Numbered from the stretch's first letter, positions 1-5,918 are shown. The stretch: DNA of 6,969 nucleotides from Beijerinckiaceae bacterium (GCA_027346205.1 DAIESR010000348.1:1-6969), one strand, 5' to 3'. Made by a program: numbers and translations. The notes: generated by a model from the sequence alone, not told the origin.

Positions 1-521
1 ATCTGGCCCGTCGTGCCGTCGATGCCCGAGGGAATATCTACGGCGATGATCGGCTTGCGCGTCCGCCGCGCCCATTCGTTGAGGCGCAAAATGGCATCGC
101 ATGCCTGCCCCTCGACATCGCGGCTGAGGCCGGCGCCGAAAATGGCCGCGATCGCGAGATCGGCCTCTTCGAGCCGAACATCCTCGAAGGTGACGATAGG
201 CCCGGACCATGCTTGCGCTGCGCCAGCGGCATCGCCATGCAAATCCTCCCGCGCGCCGAGCAGGCCAAGCGAGACCTGATAACCCTCGGCCGCGAGATGC
301 TGTGCGGCGACAAAGCCGTCGCCTCCGTTATTGCCCGGACCGCAGAACACGGCGATTCGGCCGCCACGTAGGCGAAGCGCCCGCATCGCCGCCTTGGCGA
401 CGGCACCGCCGGCATGTTGCATCAAGACGGCGCCGGGAATTCCCGACTGGATGGTCAATCGATCGGCCGCCGCCATTTCGGCGGCGGTGAGGATTTCCGA
501 AGGAGCAGAATCCGGCAGCAT
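1..521 (-). CDS. nnrE: NAD(P)H-hydrate epimerase domain (YjeF N-terminal), partial, probably the N-terminal part of bifunctional NnrD/NnrE
   Basis: This gene starts at the ATG complementary to 519-521 and runs off the left edge after 173 codons. It encodes the YjeF N-terminal domain, which in this family interconverts the R and S epimers of hydrated NAD(P)H (NADHX/NADPHX) so that a dehydratase can repair them in the cytoplasm. Seen directly: an N-terminal helix ILTAAEMAAADRLTIQSGIPG (residues 10-30), the nucleotide-binding signature GPGNNGGDGF at 61-70, AIFGAGLSRDVEG at 126-138, and AVDIPSGIDGTTG at 160-172. All are diagnostic and in the expected order. In most bacteria this domain is fused to a C-terminal ADP-dependent dehydratase, which would lie outside the window, so the bifunctional call is inference. 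No clear Shine-Dalgarno precedes the ATG. An in-frame TTG seven codons upstream is possible but equally unsupported. A weak promoter may lie near 760 on the same strand. Confidence 0.93.
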   Translation of the reverse strand, partial: MLPDSAPSEILTAAEMAAADRLTIQSGIPGAVLMQHAGGAVAKAAMRALRLRGGRIAVFCGPGNNGGDGFVAAQHLAAEGYQVSLGLLGAREDLHGDAAGAAQAWSGPIVTFEDVRLEEADLAIAAIFGAGLSRDVEGQACDAILRLNEWARRTRKPIIAVDIPSGIDGTTGQ

Positions 522-967
522 GGTGCGATCGTGCCCGATCAAAGGAAATGGATGCAGCTCATGCGAGCGCGGCGACTGGGTGATAGCCTATGAGAAGATC
601 GCGCACCATCATGTGGCGATATGGCGACGACGTGACCGAACCGGGGCACGGCCTCTCGACACATGTGAACCTACCGAGACGCCGCGCCGGCTCGGATCAG
701 GACGCAGCGGCACTGCCGTCTCGGCTTGGCCTGACGTCTCGCTTTGGCCGATCGCAGGTATGATACCGATAATCGTATTCCCAAGAAGCTTTTGCTTGGC
801 TGTTGCGCAGGCCATGGCATTCATTTTGCGTTTTTCGGAAAGATTGACATGGTGACTCATGGGAAGTAGCGGAATGACCTGCAGCGCCATAGGGCCGGCG
901 CGGATTGCATGGAAACGCCGAAGCGGCGCCCCACATGATCCTATGGCGGCCCTGCATCACAGAACGC
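522..967. other. Gene-poor intergenic stretch between nnrE and hspQ
   Basis: I see no convincing gene here. The open frames on both strands (for example a minus-strand frame at 609-890 and a plus-strand frame running through to 855) have no recognisable motifs, no ribosome binding site and unconvincing composition. The region contains two small adjacent dyads at 757-775 (GGTAT-G-ATACC, then CGAT-A-ATCG) and a TTGACA on the + strand at 844-849 without a good -10 partner. It also has a short CGCCG/CGGCG hairpin near 917-929. It must hold the start of nnrE transcription leftward and may hold that of hspQ rightward. No structural RNA was recognised. Confidence 0.5.
757..775. promoter_or_regulatory. 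Adjacent small dyads upstream of nnrE, possible operator or promoter region
   Basis: The bases GGTATGATACC form an 11-base perfect dyad (5-base arms, 1-base centre), followed directly by CGATAATCG (4-base arms). Read on the minus strand, the overlap contains TATCAT (complement of 760-765), which resembles a -10 box; the matching -35 region (TTCTTG, spacing about 16) is weak. If used, it would drive nnrE with a leader of over 200 bases. The arrangement of a dyad over a -10-like box is what an operator looks like, but no regulator gene is in the window and short dyads arise by chance. Confidence 0.2.
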
Positions 968-1016
968 GAACATGTTCCCAGGCGGAAAGTTGGTGCAACT
1001 TTTCCGGAGCGTGCTC
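968..1016 (-). repeat. Dispersed palindromic repeat, copy A (49 bases)
   Basis: Read on the minus strand, it starts GAGCACGCTCCGGAAAAG, has an inner hairpin (CAACTTTTCC pairing with GGAAAGTTG around a 3-base loop, one T bulged), and ends GGGAACATGTTC. The outer arms GAGCACG and CATGTTC pair imperfectly. It has the same layout and exactly the same length as copy C at 2720-2768, and shares the core GGAAAAGTTG with copy D at 6793-6876. It lies 60 bases upstream of hspQ. Such elements are common intergenic palindromes in Hyphomicrobiales; I infer they fold in RNA and may be non-autonomous mobile or REP-like units. Confidence 0.75.
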
Positions 1017-1056
1017 AAACGCATCGGATGTCTTCGGCGCGAAACTCTTGCAGTTC

Positions 1057-1073
1057 GAGGGGTTTCCCCCTTG
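1057..1073 (+). promoter_or_regulatory. hspQ ribosome binding site in a small hairpin, with alternative TTG start
   Basis: GAGGGG at 1057-1062 is the only purine-rich Shine-Dalgarno-like sequence ahead of hspQ. It sits 14 bases from the ATG at 1077 but 8 bases from an in-frame TTG at 1071-1073, so initiation at the TTG (two extra residues) is plausible. The GGGG at 1059-1062 can pair with CCCC at 1066-1069 across a UUU loop, so the ribosome binding site may be partly hidden in the mRNA. Confidence 0.35.
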
Positions 1074-1076
1074 TCC

Positions 1077-1406
1077 ATGAAACCACGCATAGCCAAATTC
1101 GGCATCGGCCAAGTGGTACGGCATCGCAAATATCCCTTTCGCGGGATCATTTACGATGTCGATCCTATTTTTCTGAACACCGATGAGTGGTGGCTCGCGA
1201 TCCCGGAAGAAGTGCGGCCGCACAAGGACCAGCCTTTCTATCATCTTTTTGCCGAGAACGCCGACACGGAATACGTCGCCTATGTCTCGGAACAAAACCT
1301 TCTGCCCGACACTTCCGGCGATCCTGTCCGCCATCCCCAGGTCGAAGAAATGTTCACCCGTGTCCAGGACGGCGGTTATCAAATAAAAACAGCGCGGATG
1401 AACTGA
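1077..1406 (+). CDS. hspQ: Heat shock protein HspQ
   Basis: The gene encodes 109 residues, close to the 105 of Escherichia coli HspQ. HspQ is a small hemimethylated-DNA-binding (YccV-like) domain protein of the cytoplasm. In E. coli it promotes turnover of mutant DnaA and acts as a specificity-enhancing factor for Lon. Seen here: KFGIGQVVRHRKYPFRGIIYDVDP (residues 7-30), which is the conserved start of the family, then EEVRPHKDQPFYHLF (44-58), EYVAYVSEQNLLPDTSG (65-81) and VRHPQVEEMF (84-93), all typical of the alphaproteobacterial form. The ATG at 1077 gives the family start (MKPRIAKFG). The frame stays open upstream to 972, but that extension begins inside repeat copy A and is not homologous to anything I know. 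No clear heat-shock (sigma-32) promoter was recognised. The gene is monocistronic and convergent with the ialB-like gene. Confidence 0.95.
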   Translation: MKPRIAKFGIGQVVRHRKYPFRGIIYDVDPIFLNTDEWWLAIPEEVRPHKDQPFYHLFAENADTEYVAYVSEQNLLPDTSGDPVRHPQVEEMFTRVQDGGYQIKTARMN

Positions 1407-1488
1407 TATCCGCCATTACCCACATGTGGCACAGCTCACGTGCCGCGACAGCGCGCGAACTATGACTGTCCGGCATTTATTACGTGTC

Positions 1489-1518
1489 TCGGCCCCCGCG
1501 CTTTCGCGCCGGGGCCGA
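1489..1518. terminator. GC-rich hairpin between convergent hspQ and ialB-like genes
   Basis: The arms TCGGCCCC (1489-1496) and GGGGCCGA (1511-1518) pair perfectly. After one C-C mismatch, GCGC pairs with GCGC around a TTTC loop, giving a 12-bp stem. It lies 83 bases after the hspQ stop and 23 bases after the end of the ialB-like gene in its direction, so it is well placed to terminate both. No T-run follows on either strand, so it would be an atypical terminator or a 3' mRNA-stabilising structure. Confidence 0.55.
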
Positions 1519-1541
1519 CGATTGATTTCGGGCGAAACGAC

Positions 1542-2306
1542 TTATTTCTTGCCCGGAGCCGCCTGCCCGGCAGGCGCCGCCGCACCTCCTGTCGCCGCAT
1601 TGCCCTGCTTCAAGGCTTCGAGCTTCTTACGCTCTTCCTCGGCCCGCTTCTGCAATTCTTCCTGCAGCTTCTTCTGCTGCGCAGCGAGGACTTTAGGATC
1701 GACCGCCGGCCCGTCATAAGCCTTCGCAAAGCCGGTAAGCGGCACGCCGAAAGTCACCTCGTTGTTGACTTGGTTGCGCACCGAAATATTGAGGATCGAG
1801 CCTTTTTTCATCTGATCGACGACTGGCTTCTTAACTCGCGATTCGGCAAAACAGCCGTTCGGGAAGCAGATCTCGAAAGCGCCATCCAGGGTCTCGCTCT
1901 TATCGACGGAAAAGCGGAAGCCAGGACGCAACATGAGACCGACCGGCATCAGCAGCCTGACGATGCGCGTGTCATCACCCTTGATCTCATAGATCGCGAC
2001 AGCCAGAACCGGCGGCTTGTCAGGCTGCGCAGCAAAATCCCGGGTCGTGTAGCAAATATCCTTGTCGGCGGCGCGATCATGGCCGCAAACCTTGGTCCAT
2101 TCGGTCTGCGACGGAGTCAATTCCACCCGGATGGGGCCTGGCGGCTGTCCTTGCTGCGGTGCGGACGGCGCGGGCTGCGCGGGCTTTGCCGGCTCCGACT
2201 TCTTCGATGCCGCAAGGGCTGGTCCACTCACCAGCATTTGCCCGGCGGCGAGGACGAGCAGACTTGTCACGCCCACGAAGCCGAGACGCTTCAACGAAAA
2301 CGCCAT
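1542..2306 (-). CDS. Secreted invasion-associated locus B (IalB) family protein with C-terminal coiled coil
   Basis: The gene encodes 254 residues. A signal peptide is evident: MAFSLKRLGF, a hydrophobic core to about residue 28, and a cleavage site ALA-A at 32/33. A low-complexity linker rich in Pro, Gln, Lys and Ala follows (34-58), then the IalB domain (about 59-200) with four cysteines (74, 85, 147, 152) in CGHDR...DICYTT and FEICFPNGCF contexts typical of the family, probably forming two disulphides. VPLTGFAKAYDG (188-199) is the usual end of the domain. Residues 205-234 form a highly charged Lys/Glu/Gln helix, probably coiled coil, and the tail is Ala/Gly/Pro-rich. IalB was named in Bartonella for erythrocyte invasion, but homologues are widespread in free-living alphaproteobacteria, where the role is unknown, so the name should not be read as a virulence call. 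The start at 2306 is set by AAGGA six bases upstream and by the signal peptide; the 33-codon upstream extension was rejected. Confidence 0.9.
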   Translation of the reverse strand: MAFSLKRLGFVGVTSLLVLAAGQMLVSGPALAASKKSEPAKPAQPAPSAPQQGQPPGPIRVELTPSQTEWTKVCGHDRAADKDICYTTRDFAAQPDKPPVLAVAIYEIKGDDTRIVRLLMPVGLMLRPGFRFSVDKSETLDGAFEICFPNGCFAESRVKKPVVDQMKKGSILNISVRNQVNNEVTFGVPLTGFAKAYDGPAVDPKVLAAQQKKLQEELQKRAEEERKKLEALKQGNAATGGAAAPAGQAAPGKK

Positions 2307-2498
2307 TAGAAATCCTTTCCGGTGGTCAGCCGACGCACGCAGGCTGTCTCGTCGAGCTGGCATGAGGCGGCACCCGAGGCCGCGGCACCACAAAGACGCG
2401 AACACCAGTCGCCGTCAAGAAATACGCTTCGCACATCTGCTGCGAATAAGGCGACAAATTGGCGTTTCGCGCAATCTTGTCAAAGTCGTCTCACGTTT

Positions 2499-2527
2499 TT
2501 GGACAGAGACAGGGCATAAGCTATATC
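2499..2527 (+). promoter_or_regulatory. Candidate sigma-70 promoter for the solute-binding protein unit
   Basis: TTGGAC at 2499-2504 and TATATC at 2522-2527 are separated by exactly 17 bases, matching the housekeeping promoter layout (TTGACA/TATAAT) with few mismatches. Transcription would begin near 2534, giving a leader of about 245 bases before the ATG at 2781 that carries repeat copies B and C. This is a pattern match by eye and there may be a nearer promoter. Confidence 0.4.
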
Positions 2528-2583
2528 TCTGACCTCGATCATCGACACTTCGCGGATGGCAAACAGGGCTCTTCAACGCCACA

Positions 2584-2629
2584 GAATATGCCTGAAAAGT
2601 TGAGCGATTCTTCCGATAGGGACATGCTC
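2584..2629 (+). repeat. Dispersed palindromic repeat, copy B (46 bases, degraded left arm)
   Basis: On the + strand it reads GAATATGCCTGAAAAGTTG, then a loop, then TTCTTCC and GGGACATGCTC. The GAAAAGTTG core and the CATGCTC outer arm are shared with the other copies, while the left outer arm (GAATATG) and the inner stem carry substitutions. This makes it the most diverged copy. It is intergenic, about 150 bases before the solute-binding protein gene. Confidence 0.6.
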
Positions 2630-2719
2630 CAATCGGCCGATTCAGAGTCGGCTCCATCCCTCCAGACTCCCTTACGCTTCATGAGGATCTGGATAAATCA
2701 GCTGTGTTTCAGATAGATA

Positions 2720-2768
2720 GAACATGTGCTCAATTGGAAAAGTCTAGCAACTTTTCGGCAAGATGCTC
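2720..2768 (-). repeat. Dispersed palindromic repeat, copy C (49 bases), next to a start codon
   Basis: On the minus strand it reads GAGCATCTTGCCGAAAAG, then an inner hairpin ending in GACTTTTCC, and ends CACATGTTC. The core GAAAAGTTGCTAGACTTTTCC differs from that of copy D at a single base. The outer flanks extend to CTAGAGC and GTTCTA. It ends 12 bases before the ATG at 2781, occupying the place where a ribosome binding site would normally be looked for, so its RNA hairpin is likely to affect translation of that gene. Confidence 0.75.
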
Positions 2769-2780
2769 TAGACATAAAAT

Positions 2781-4667
2781 ATGACATCGCATGCGATTCG
2801 CCGCGTTTTTCCGGTGTTTTCCAGATTCCTCCAATTGGCGGCTTCGGTCGTCCTCGCCATTTCGGTCATCCCGGCCATGGCCGTCGCGCAAGTGCCGCCC
2901 TTTGACGCCACAGCGACTGCCGCGCCGACAGGGCCGCAATATGCGATCGCCATGCATGGCCGGCCGGCGCTACCCGAGAATTTCAGCCATTTGCCTTATG
3001 CCGATCCGAATGCCCCGAAAGGCGGCAAGCTGGTCCTCGGATTTCAGGGCACGTTCGACAGTCTCAATCCTTTCAATCTCAAAGCCGGGTCGACCTCGCA
3101 GGGTCTCATCGGCAATGTCTTTCAGACTCTCATGGCGCGTTCGCGCGATGAGCCCTTCACGCTTTATGGCTCGATCGCCAAAACGATCGAAACCGACCCG
3201 GATCGCACTTATGCGATCTTCCGTCTCGATCCGCGGGCGCGCTTCTCGGACGGGACGCCGATCACCTCGGCGGATGTGCTGTTTTCCTTCGAGCTTTTGC
3301 GCAAGAAAGGCCGGCCGCAGCAACGCGCCGCCTACGCCCTCATCAAACATGTCGAGACGCCCGATGCGGAAACCATCCGCTTCGATTTTCCCGGCATAGA
3401 CGATCGGGAAATGCCGCTAACCTTGGGGCTGATGCCGGTTCTGTCGCGTCGCCATACCGATCCCGAGACTTTCGACAATGCGAGCCTCGCCATTCCGATC
3501 GGATCGGGGCCATATCGCGTCACCGAAGTCGATCCTGGCCAGCGGCTGATCCTGCGCCGCGACAAGAACTATTGGGCAAAGGATCTGCCGATCGATCGTG
3601 GCCGCTTCAATTTCGATGAGATCGAAATCGATTATTATCGCGACGCGAACGCACTGTTCGAGGCATTTCGTGCCGGGCTCCTCGATTTCCGCACCGAGAC
3701 GAGCCCCGTGCGCTGGACAACGAGCTATAACTTCCCGGGCCTCGAGGATCATCGCGTCTGGCGCGCCAGCATGCCGATCGGCGGACCCAAGGGCATGGAA
3801 GGCTTCGTCTTTAATTTGCGCCGGCCCATGTTCGACGACATCAGAGTGCGCGAAGCGCTCGGCATGATGTTCGATTTCGAATGGATCAACGCCAATCTCT
3901 TCGGCGGCCTCTATACACGCACCAAGAGTTTCTTCGACGATTCGGAACTTGCCTCCACCGGCCGCCCGGCAAGTGCTGCGGAACGCGCCCTGCTCGCGCC
4001 ATTCCCCGGCGCAGTGCGCGCCGACATCATGGAAGGACGTTGGCGGCCGCCACAAACCGATGGCAGCGGTCACGACCGGATCTGGCCGAAACGGGCGCTC
4101 AAACTACTCGCCGCGGCGGGCTATGAATTGAAGGGCGAGCAGCTCGTCAAAAATGGCGCCCCCTTCGAATTCGAGATCATGGTGCAGAGCCAAGCGCAAG
4201 AGCGCTTGGCGCTCGCCTATGCCGCTTCGCTCGCGCGAATCGGGATCGATGTCAAAGTCCGCGCCGTCGACGCGGTTCAATATCAACGCCGCCGGCAAAA
4301 TTTCGATTTCGATGTCATGATCGGCACTTGGCTCGCTTCGGCCTCGCCCGGCAATGAGCAACGCGGGCGGTGGGGCTCGGTGTCCGCCAATCAGCCAGGT
4401 TCGTACAATCTTGCCGGTGTCAAATCACCGGCCGTCGACGCCTTGATCAGCGCATTATTGGCGGCACGAACCGAAGAGGATTTCATCACCGCCGTGCGCG
4501 CCTATGATCGTGTGCTGCTCTCGGGCTTTTATATCGTGCCATTGTTTCATGCCGCGAAACAATGGATCGCTGCCTCTTCGATGCTCGGCCGGCCGGACAA
4601 GACCCCAGCCTATGGCCCGCCGATCGGCGATGCCACGCTCGATACTTGGTGGAGGAAAAGCCAATGA
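2781..4667 (+). CDS. Periplasmic family 5 extracellular solute-binding protein, YejA-like
   Basis: The gene encodes 628 residues, similar to E. coli YejA (about 600), the binding component of a peptide/microcin C ABC importer. A signal peptide is visible: RR at 7-8, a hydrophobic stretch at about 18-32, and likely cleavage after AVA at 36. The mature N-terminus has the YejA-type signature HGRPALPENFSHLPYADPNAPKGG (59-82) followed by GTFDSLNPFNLK (90-101). The SBP_bac_5 body shows RFSDGTPITSADVLFSF (154-170), GSGPYRV (241-247) and RRDKNYWAKDLP (259-270), all standard landmarks. No permease or ATPase gene lies beside it, so its transporter partner is elsewhere or the protein has another role. 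The ligand cannot be read from sequence; an oligopeptide or a modified peptide is the family expectation. The ATG at 2781 is the first possible start (an in-frame TAA precedes it) and has no Shine-Dalgarno. The stop codon overlaps the ATG of the next gene by 4 bases. Confidence 0.9.
   Translation: MTSHAIRRVFPVFSRFLQLAASVVLAISVIPAMAVAQVPPFDATATAAPTGPQYAIAMHGRPALPENFSHLPYADPNAPKGGKLVLGFQGTFDSLNPFNLKAGSTSQGLIGNVFQTLMARSRDEPFTLYGSIAKTIETDPDRTYAIFRLDPRARFSDGTPITSADVLFSFELLRKKGRPQQRAAYALIKHVETPDAETIRFDFPGIDDREMPLTLGLMPVLSRRHTDPETFDNASLAIPIGSGPYRVTEVDPGQRLILRRDKNYWAKDLPIDRGRFNFDEIEIDYYRDANALFEAFRAGLLDFRTETSPVRWTTSYNFPGLEDHRVWRASMPIGGPKGMEGFVFNLRRPMFDDIRVREALGMMFDFEWINANLFGGLYTRTKSFFDDSELASTGRPASAAERALLAPFPGAVRADIMEGRWRPPQTDGSGHDRIWPKRALKLLAAAGYELKGEQLVKNGAPFEFEIMVQSQAQERLALAYAASLARIGIDVKVRAVDAVQYQRRRQNFDFDVMIGTWLASASPGNEQRGRWGSVSANQPGSYNLAGVKSPAVDALISALLAARTEEDFITAVRAYDRVLLSGFYIVPLFHAAKQWIAASSMLGRPDKTPAYGPPIGDATLDTWWRKSQ
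4651..4656 (+). promoter_or_regulatory. Strong ribosome binding site for the adenylation-like gene
   Basis: GGAGGA lies inside the end of the solute-binding protein gene, seven bases before the ATG at 4664. Together with the ATGA overlap at 4664-4667 it fixes the start of the second gene and indicates translational coupling. It rules out the longer in-frame extension back to 4562. Confidence 0.85.
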
Positions 4668-5824
4668 ACCCGCAGCCAGCGGCGCGTGCCTATCCGCCGC
4701 GCGATCTCTTTGCCGCCTATAGTCTCGAGACGCTGATCTCCGGCGCCGCGCGGCTACGTCCGCAAGGCATCGCACTTAGAGATCGCGGCACTTCCGTCCC
4801 TTATGATCTGCTTGCCAGCCAAGCCGCCACTCTGGCGCGTTTTCTGAGCGATTGCGGCCTGCATCCCGGCGATCGCATTCTCCTGACCGGCGGCGCCGAA
4901 TCCTCGCTCGTCATTGCCATTGTCGCCGCATTGCGCGGCGGCTTCGAGCCAGCCTTGGCACCGCTCGATCTTCCGCCGTCCGAACTCGCGGCCTATGCAC
5001 GCGCGATCAATGCCGCAGCCCTCGTGGGCCCGACGGATTATGGCGCGCCCGTGCCCGCCGAGACTTATTTCGCCGCGGCCGCGGCCGCGCCATCGATCCG
5101 ATTGCTGGCCACGTTCGGACCGGAAGAGATCGACGGCGCCGTCGATCTCAGCACCAGCGCCCTGCTCCGTTATGCCGCTGGACGTCCTGATATGGCACCC
5201 GCGCGTGGCAAACCGGCGCCGGCCGAGATACCCAGGATCATTACATTCGACCGCAGCCGCCGCGAGCCCATGGTTCACCACCAAGCGACATTGATGGCAG
5301 CCGGGCTCGATTTCGTCTCGCGCGCGAAGATCGGGCGCGAGACGCCGATCCTCTGCACTCTGCCGCCGGTGACATTCGCTGGATTCGTTGCCGGGCCATT
5401 GGCGGCGCTCCTGTCGGGTGCAACCCTGCATCTCGACGGGCCTTTCGAGGCGCGTGCCTTTTTGAAGCGCTGCGACGAGGCCGGCCATGCACATCTCGTC
5501 ATCCCATCCGCCGTCGCTGAGGATTTAGCACAGGCTGGAGTCTTCGAAGGGCTCGCCTCCGCCGTGTTCGTCTCCCGACTTGCCGCCGAAAATACTTTTA
5601 TCCCGCCCGAACCGCTCGCCAGCCCCTGCCCTCTGATCGACCTTTATGCGATCGACGAAACAGCGGCGATCGCCGAGCCGCGCCGGGCAGGCACGGCTAT
5701 GCCGCCAGCAGCCGAGCCGCATTTTGTCGGCTTCGACGATGCGCGGATTCTCACAGTGGAAGCGCATCCGCAACCAGGCCGTCCGCTCGCCTGCAGCGGG
5801 GCCGCAGTGACCTTTACCGAGTGA
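4664..5824 (+). CDS. Shortened AMP-binding (acyl/aryl adenylate-forming) family protein, probable pseudoenzyme
   Basis: The gene encodes 386 residues against about 500-550 for acyl-CoA ligases. The fold order of the superfamily's N-terminal part is visible. LETLISGAARLRPQGIAL (21-38) and LASQAATLARFLSDCGLHPGDRI (50-72) match the substrate-entry region, and LPPVTFAGFVAGPLAALLSGATLHL (233-257) matches the A4 region. LYAIDETAAIAEP (327-339) stands where active enzymes have YGxTE (A5). The A3 phosphate loop, normally TSGTTGxPKG, is represented by TFDRSRREPMVHHQATL (194-210), with the glycines and the lysine lost. Translation stops before the A7 GD motif, so the A8 hinge and the C-terminal lid with its catalytic lysine are absent. 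The bases after the stop do not restore them in another frame. No signal peptide is seen, so it is probably cytoplasmic. An alanine run (137-142) is encoded by a GCGGCC-type repeat near 5073-5090. It is coupled to the solute-binding protein gene by a 4-base overlap. A ligand-binding or regulatory role is inferred; a decaying gene is the alternative. Confidence 0.75.
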   Translation: MNPQPAARAYPPRDLFAAYSLETLISGAARLRPQGIALRDRGTSVPYDLLASQAATLARFLSDCGLHPGDRILLTGGAESSLVIAIVAALRGGFEPALAPLDLPPSELAAYARAINAAALVGPTDYGAPVPAETYFAAAAAAPSIRLLATFGPEEIDGAVDLSTSALLRYAAGRPDMAPARGKPAPAEIPRIITFDRSRREPMVHHQATLMAAGLDFVSRAKIGRETPILCTLPPVTFAGFVAGPLAALLSGATLHLDGPFEARAFLKRCDEAGHAHLVIPSAVAEDLAQAGVFEGLASAVFVSRLAAENTFIPPEPLASPCPLIDLYAIDETAAIAEPRRAGTAMPPAAEPHFVGFDDARILTVEAHPQPGRPLACSGAAVTFTE

Positions 5825-5866
5825 TTTTCGTCGGCCCACGCCGAAGAATGAGAAAACCGTGATCTC

Positions 5867-5918
5867 CCAAATCGGAGCAATTTGCGGTAAAGCACAGCCT
5901 TGAAACGGGCCGATTTGG
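5867..5918. repeat. 9-base inverted repeat in the leader of the DUF3108 gene
   Basis: CCAAATCGG at 5867-5875 is the exact reverse complement of CCGATTTGG at 5910-5918, with 34 bases between. It falls in the 138-base gap between the adenylation-like gene and the DUF3108 gene, ending 44 bases before the chosen ATG. It could be a leader stem or a paired protein-binding site; a chance occurrence is possible. Confidence 0.35.

Larger units (their letters stand above)
2307..2780. other. Gene-poor divergent intergenic region between ialB-like gene and solute-binding protein gene
   Basis: This stretch separates divergently transcribed genes and must hold both promoters. I see no protein-coding gene in it. 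It holds two copies of the dispersed palindromic repeat (2584-2629 and 2720-2768), a 12-base perfect palindrome AATCGGCCGATT at 2631-2642, and a good sigma-70-like promoter on the + strand (2499-2527). On the minus strand, TTGACA (complement of 2478-2483) lies 17 bases from a poor -10, AATTTG. A 15-codon frame at 2555-2602 (+) has no ribosome binding site and is probably meaningless. Confidence 0.55.

Noticed and set aside
609..890. Minus-strand open frame of 93 codons in the nnrE-hspQ gap
   Set aside because: It has no similarity I can recognise, an Arg/Ser/Pro-rich end and no Shine-Dalgarno. It cannot be excluded as a small gene but is not supported.
972..1076. Upstream extension of hspQ to an earlier ATG
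   Set aside because: The extension starts inside repeat copy A and adds 35 residues not found in the family.
1440..2309. Long plus-strand open frame (289 codons) across the ialB-like gene
   Set aside because: It is antisense to a gene with a signal peptide, family cysteines and a good ribosome binding site. Its translation has no recognisable domain.
2775..2780. TAAAAT just before the solute-binding protein ATG as a -10 box
   Set aside because: Transcription would begin after the ATG, and no -35 match exists at the right distance.
3417..4073. Minus-strand open frame of 218 codons inside the solute-binding protein gene
   Set aside because: It lies wholly within a clear SBP_bac_5 coding region, so it is a composition-driven shadow.
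4562..4663. Upstream extension of the adenylation-like gene by 34 codons
   Set aside because: It overlaps the solute-binding protein gene deeply, while GGAGGA and the ATGA overlap fix the start at 4664.
4754..5494. Minus-strand open frame of 246 codons inside the adenylation-like gene
   Set aside because: It is a shadow of GC-rich coding on the other strand, with no ribosome binding site and no motif. The plus-strand reading has superfamily landmarks.
5831..5844. Hairpin TCGGC-CCAC-GCCGA after the adenylation-like gene as a terminator
   Set aside because: The stem is only 5 bp and no T-run follows, too weak to call.
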